Virus record (IMG/VR): IMGVR_UViG_3300044617_000880
Location: 1 to 50,638 of that record
DNA: 50,638 nt
From: a virus
Strand: one strand, 5' to 3'
Positions 48,152 through 50,638 of this stretch are shown here, one piece after another (position 1 is the stretch's first letter; each line of letters begins with the position of its first letter). The notes beneath the pieces are model-generated. The model had not been told where the DNA came from, did not search any database, and saw nothing but the letters and a program-made list of their open reading frames with translations. A program made the position numbers and the translations under genes.

Positions 48152-48643
48152 TCACCACTTCCCAAGAGGGCACTTCTCTTCTGGGATCTTTACTTTCAAA
48201 GCCGTGTAGCAGCCGCACATCTTGCAGCTCTTGCCGGTCCACTGGTCACACCCCCCACACACGGCAAGACGGGCCTTGGACTGTTCGGTCTCAGGGTAGG
48301 TCATGGCCTTTGCCGCTTTCACGGCACCCTTAGCGTAGTGCATAATTGAATTTTGCTCGACTGGTTTGTGGCTTGGTGGAGCCATCGCCGGGTCGACAAC
48401 TTGTGCATTGTTTTGGGCCGAGAAGATCAAGGCCTTGTTCAACGCAAGAAGGGTAAACATGACCGTGAACTGCTCCTTCTTGTTCTTCGGCAGTTCAATT
48501 GGAAACTGGCCTCCAGCTTTTCGGTAGGCCTCAATGATTGCGGGGGTGTGCTTGACAAAGACACCGGTCAACGTATCGTTGATCTCTTTGACAAACTCTA
48601 GAAGCTCTGGGGGCACAGGTTGATCGGTAGGTTCGGTTTCCAC
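48152..48643 (-). CDS. Protein with a C-terminal Cys cluster (zinc-ribbon-like), 163 aa
   Basis: Residues 1-120 are helical with no motif; the C-terminal 40 have C-x-x-C (VCGGCDQW) then C-x-x-C-x-C (SCKMCGCYTALK) and end CPLGKW, a pattern I recall from short phage proteins (possibly DUF6171). A zinc-bound ribbon is likely. Role unknown; such ribbons bind nucleic acid or protein. It is followed by the lysis-type genes. Confidence 0.6.
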   Translation of the reverse strand: METEPTDQPVPPELLEFVKEINDTLTGVFVKHTPAIIEAYRKAGGQFPIELPKNKKEQFTVMFTLLALNKALIFSAQNNAQVVDPAMAPPSHKPVEQNSIMHYAKGAVKAAKAMTYPETEQSKARLAVCGGCDQWTGKSCKMCGCYTALKVKIPEEKCPLGKW

Positions 48644-48657
48644 GATTTAGGATCCTT

Positions 48658-49734
48658 TTAGGGGCAATCGCCACACCCAGTGCAACTTGCCGTAGTTGTG
48701 GTTGGCCCGACGCTAGAGATTATGGTACTACCGCTGCACGGGCCGGAACAAACTCTAACTTCAACGCTTTGACCACTAACTAGGGTAACAGGTCCGCAAT
48801 CATCGGCACAAACCTTGACCCCAGAAGTAGTTGTGGTGTTTACATACGAACCTGTTATGGCTACAAAAGAAGTTCCACACTGTGTAAATGAAGTTTGATT
48901 CCAATTGATGTCATAGTCCCTTAGCAACTTGCAGTAAGCCCATGTAGTAATTACTTGACTGCTTGACCTAGTCCTGTTCATGCAGGACACAATTCCTGAG
49001 AGAATGCACCTGTAACCACTGCAGTCCACACAGTTTGGTGTGCCCGCACATGGAGCAAAACCAACGTCCCACCCGTTAGCAAGAGCTTCACAGTTGGTAT
49101 TTGCTGGAGTGTCAGAGCAGTTTCTTCCTGGATCACTGTTGCAATTCGAACCAGTTGAACATTGAACTAAATCACCGTCTTGAAGAATGTCGTTGCTAAT
49201 GATGCTGCAAATAACACAGTCGTTGTCAAGCAGACCATCTCCAGTGCGGTCTACACAATCCCTGTCTACACACGCTGTGGTCGAACTAAAACTACCGCCC
49301 AAAGCTTCACATGTGCAGATGTCCATGTCGTCATTGCAGTCCCCGTCTGGGAAACAGCAAGAACCAATTGCACCGCAGTAGGCTTCATTGCAGGTTTCCG
49401 GTGGCGAACTGGGTGAGATAGATACCCCCCCGAGGTACTCACAGTCGCAAGCTTCTATACCGTCAATCCGCCACGTCCCACCAAGACAACAAGTTACTGT
49501 GCCCGTAAGTGCACACTCACAGTACTCCGGATTAAGACACTCGGATGATGTGCCATCACCTCCATAGACACCATTAAGAACATCAGTGCACTCTGTCTCT
49601 GTAATACCCCCAATACAACCATATGCCGCGGTACAGCAAGCACCCGTGTTAGAGCAGCAGCAAGCGGAGTTGGATGCCAAGCTGGTTCCTACTCGAAGGA
49701 GGGAAGATGTTCCTGCCTTGATGTAGAGGGGCAT
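48658..49734 (-). CDS. Very Cys-rich protein with GACC-type repeats, 358 aa
   Basis: More than 40 cysteines, all consistent with an extracellular disulfide- or metal-stabilised protein. Repeated modules follow a G-x-CC...G-C...C...GG-x-[YF] plan (GACCTAAYGCIGGITETEC; GSCCFPDGDCNDDMDICTC), which I associate with secreted planctomycete proteins. The centre has a T-G-D-G-L-L-D-N-D-C run like calcium-binding/dockerin-type repeats. No signal peptide is evident. DNA is A/T-richer than that of most virion genes. A virion surface or fibre component, perhaps acquired from the host, is a likely reading. Confidence 0.65.
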   Translation of the reverse strand: MPLYIKAGTSSLLRVGTSLASNSACCCSNTGACCTAAYGCIGGITETECTDVLNGVYGGDGTSSECLNPEYCECALTGTVTCCLGGTWRIDGIEACDCEYLGGVSISPSSPPETCNEAYCGAIGSCCFPDGDCNDDMDICTCEALGGSFSSTTACVDRDCVDRTGDGLLDNDCVICSIISNDILQDGDLVQCSTGSNCNSDPGRNCSDTPANTNCEALANGWDVGFAPCAGTPNCVDCSGYRCILSGIVSCMNRTRSSSQVITTWAYCKLLRDYDINWNQTSFTQCGTSFVAITGSYVNTTTTSGVKVCADDCGPVTLVSGQSVEVRVCSGPCSGSTIISSVGPTTTTASCTGCGDCP

Positions 49735-49737
49735 GGC

Positions 49738-50280
49738 TTAGGTGCAAGTTTCGGTGGGGATGTTAATTGCGCTACCAGATGAGGTAGAGGCAATCAGGCC
49801 GTTGGTGAAGTTCAATACCGTAGTGCTAAATTGCAGGTTGCTACCAACCAACGCAGCGCCGGTGATGACGGTCACGGAGGTTGTGGCTCCGGAGTCAAGG
49901 ATGGTGTAGATGTTCTCAATCTGGTTCAGCGCTTCGCTGAAAGACATATTGGAAATCATTTGGTACTGCTCAAACGTCATGTCTTGGAAGTTTTGAAAGC
50001 CAAACTGTGCAAAGTTAATTGTGGGGTCTAGTTGAATCCCCATCCCACCAGCTCCGCCCACACTAACACTAAGGCTGTTATTTATCTTGGGCCCACCAAA
50101 AGACATGGTGGTACTCAAGTCAATTTGTGTCCCCCCACCGGTGCTGCGCTGCGGGCTCTGGAATTCATCGTCGAGGAGGACGGCGCGGCGATTGGGGACC
50201 TGGGACCAGCCAATGGAGCGGCTGTCCCGGGGTTCGAATGTGCTCTGGGGGGCCTGATACCACAGGCTCACGGACGCCAC
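49738..50280 (-). CDS. Unknown protein, 180 aa
   Basis: A 180-residue protein: N-terminal Arg/Trp-rich part, a Gly/Ser/Thr-rich centre (LSVSVGGAGGMGIQLDPTIN), helices with many aromatics (FGFQNFQDMTFEQYQMISNM), and a beta-rich Thr/Ser end. Not recognised. Its place between the adaptor (overlap 13 bases) and the Cys-rich protein suggests a tail or fibre component. Confidence 0.6.
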   Translation of the reverse strand: MASVSLWYQAPQSTFEPRDSRSIGWSQVPNRRAVLLDDEFQSPQRSTGGGTQIDLSTTMSFGGPKINNSLSVSVGGAGGMGIQLDPTINFAQFGFQNFQDMTFEQYQMISNMSFSEALNQIENIYTILDSGATTSVTVITGAALVGSNLQFSTTVLNFTNGLIASTSSGSAINIPTETCT

Positions 50281-50638
50281 CTCGGGTTGTCGCGGGTGTC
50301 CTTCGCGTAGCCCTTGCCAGTGCGGAGGTTCATGTTCGCCAGGTTGTCACCAATCGTCTTGATGGCCGCGCGATACTGCTGGGTCAAGAGCTGGTTCTGA
50401 GCCTGCGAGATCTTGCGCCATGCACCCAGCTTGAGAGCTGCGGCAACAGCAATGGCTTCAACCATACCCTGCGACTGTGGCGGGCACACTTCGTAAGCGT
50501 AGTTGCCTGCTGCCGCGGTGAACGGGCGGGCAAGAGTTGCCACTCGGGTCGACGGGTTGTAGGAAGCAATGACGCGCTCCTCCGTCACACCAAGAGTGGT
50601 GCCACCGGCATTGCTAAGAAGTCGGACAAACTGACCTG
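50268..50638 (-). CDS. Head-tail adaptor candidate, C-terminal part, cut by the contig end
   Basis: The continuation of the gene at 1-701: the frame enters from the right edge and ends at the stop at 50268-50270. The unit gene is 945 bases (701 + 244) and 314 codons. Only 50268-50511 is unique to this end; the remainder repeats the left end. The C-terminal part, GMVEAIAVAAALKLGAWRKI followed by QNQLLTQQYRAAIKTIGDNL, is a helical bundle, as in adaptor proteins that fit the portal stem. Confidence 0.6.
   Translation of the reverse strand, partial: GQFVRLLSNAGGTTLGVTEERVIASYNPSTRVATLARPFTAAAGNYAYEVCPPQSQGMVEAIAVAAALKLGAWRKISQAQNQLLTQQYRAAIKTIGDNLANMNLRTGKGYAKDTRDNPRWRP
50512..50638. repeat. Direct terminal repeat, right copy (circular-assembly overlap)
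   Basis: Identical to bases 1-127; see the left copy. Read as a redundant end of a circular contig. Confidence 0.95.

Larger units (their letters stand above)
4121..50148 (+). repeat. Dispersed CCCCCCAC(G) motif, plus-strand biased
   Basis: I counted CCCCCCACG on the plus strand with C-runs starting at 7361, 7497, 10437, 12250, 12842, 20782, 23451, 23704, 25522, 26950, 28243, 31689, 33128, 34696, 40289 and 47705 (16 copies; 14 preceded by T, 9 by GT). CCCCCCAC with another last base is at 4121, 14638, 23891, 25128, 37318, 44298 and 50141. The reverse CGTGGGGGG is near 4233, 17798, 28134, 30573 and 48130 (5). Copies lie in all reading frames and both gene orientations, so the signal acts at the DNA level. 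Confidence 0.7.

Overview
The window is one complete phage genome, assembled as a circle and cut open at an arbitrary point. The last 127 bases (50512-50638) repeat the first 127 exactly, so the unit genome is about 50,511 bp. The cut falls inside a head-tail adaptor gene, whose two halves lie at the two ends of the window. I see no integrase, lysogeny repressor, tRNA, CRISPR array or insertion sequence. Large terminase, portal, scaffold and capsid genes, a tail-nozzle-like gene and several very large helix-rich ejection-type genes, with no sheath or tape-measure gene, point to a short-tailed (podovirus-like) lytic phage. I recognised neither a phage RNA polymerase nor an endolysin. The host is unknown. 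The only hint is a 358-residue cysteine-rich protein (48658-49734) with G-x-C-C...C...GG-x-y/f-type modules. I associate these with secreted proteins of Planctomycetota, in particular Phycisphaerae-like bacteria; this is an inference.

The genome has two transcription blocks. The minus-strand block runs from 16188 down to 1, then across the circle junction from 50511 down to 34047. In transcription order it carries three large or medium unknown proteins (501, 145, 639 aa), two overlapping genes before the terminase, terminase, an 85-aa gene, portal, scaffold and major capsid protein. A very stable UUCG-loop hairpin follows. Next come a metallophosphoesterase, an HEXXH metalloprotease-like protein, a run of small basic or Cys-containing proteins, the adaptor, a 180-aa protein and the Cys-rich protein. 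A candidate lysis group (39-aa membrane peptide, lipoprotein with a membrane segment, 96-aa membrane/coiled-coil protein) is interleaved with a nucleotide-modification-associated domain protein. The block ends with the tail nozzle and the ejection-type proteins, the last being a 1330-aa protein.

The plus-strand block (16227-34070) is the replication and takeover arm. It starts with an SF3 (D5-like) helicase and a 388-base non-coding region with short direct repeats, a possible origin or control region. A series of small genes follows, separated by GC-only hairpins, then a tightly coupled operon with a MoxR-type AAA+ ATPase and a large VWA-domain protein. It continues with an Fe-S type uracil-DNA glycosylase, family A DNA polymerase, ERCC4-type nuclease, a PD-(D/E)XK (RecB/Cas4-like) nuclease, a Sak4-like ATPase and an ssDNA-binding candidate. 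Together these form a replication, recombination and repair set. A beta-rich virion-like gene (28984-29805) sits in this arm with its own promoter-like sequence and a different codon style.

The two blocks diverge across only 38 bases (16189-16226) and converge with a 24-base overlap (34047-34070). The most unusual DNA-level signal is a dispersed C-run motif, CCCCCCACG. By my hand count it occurs 16 times on the plus strand and 5 times on the minus strand, regardless of gene direction or reading frame.
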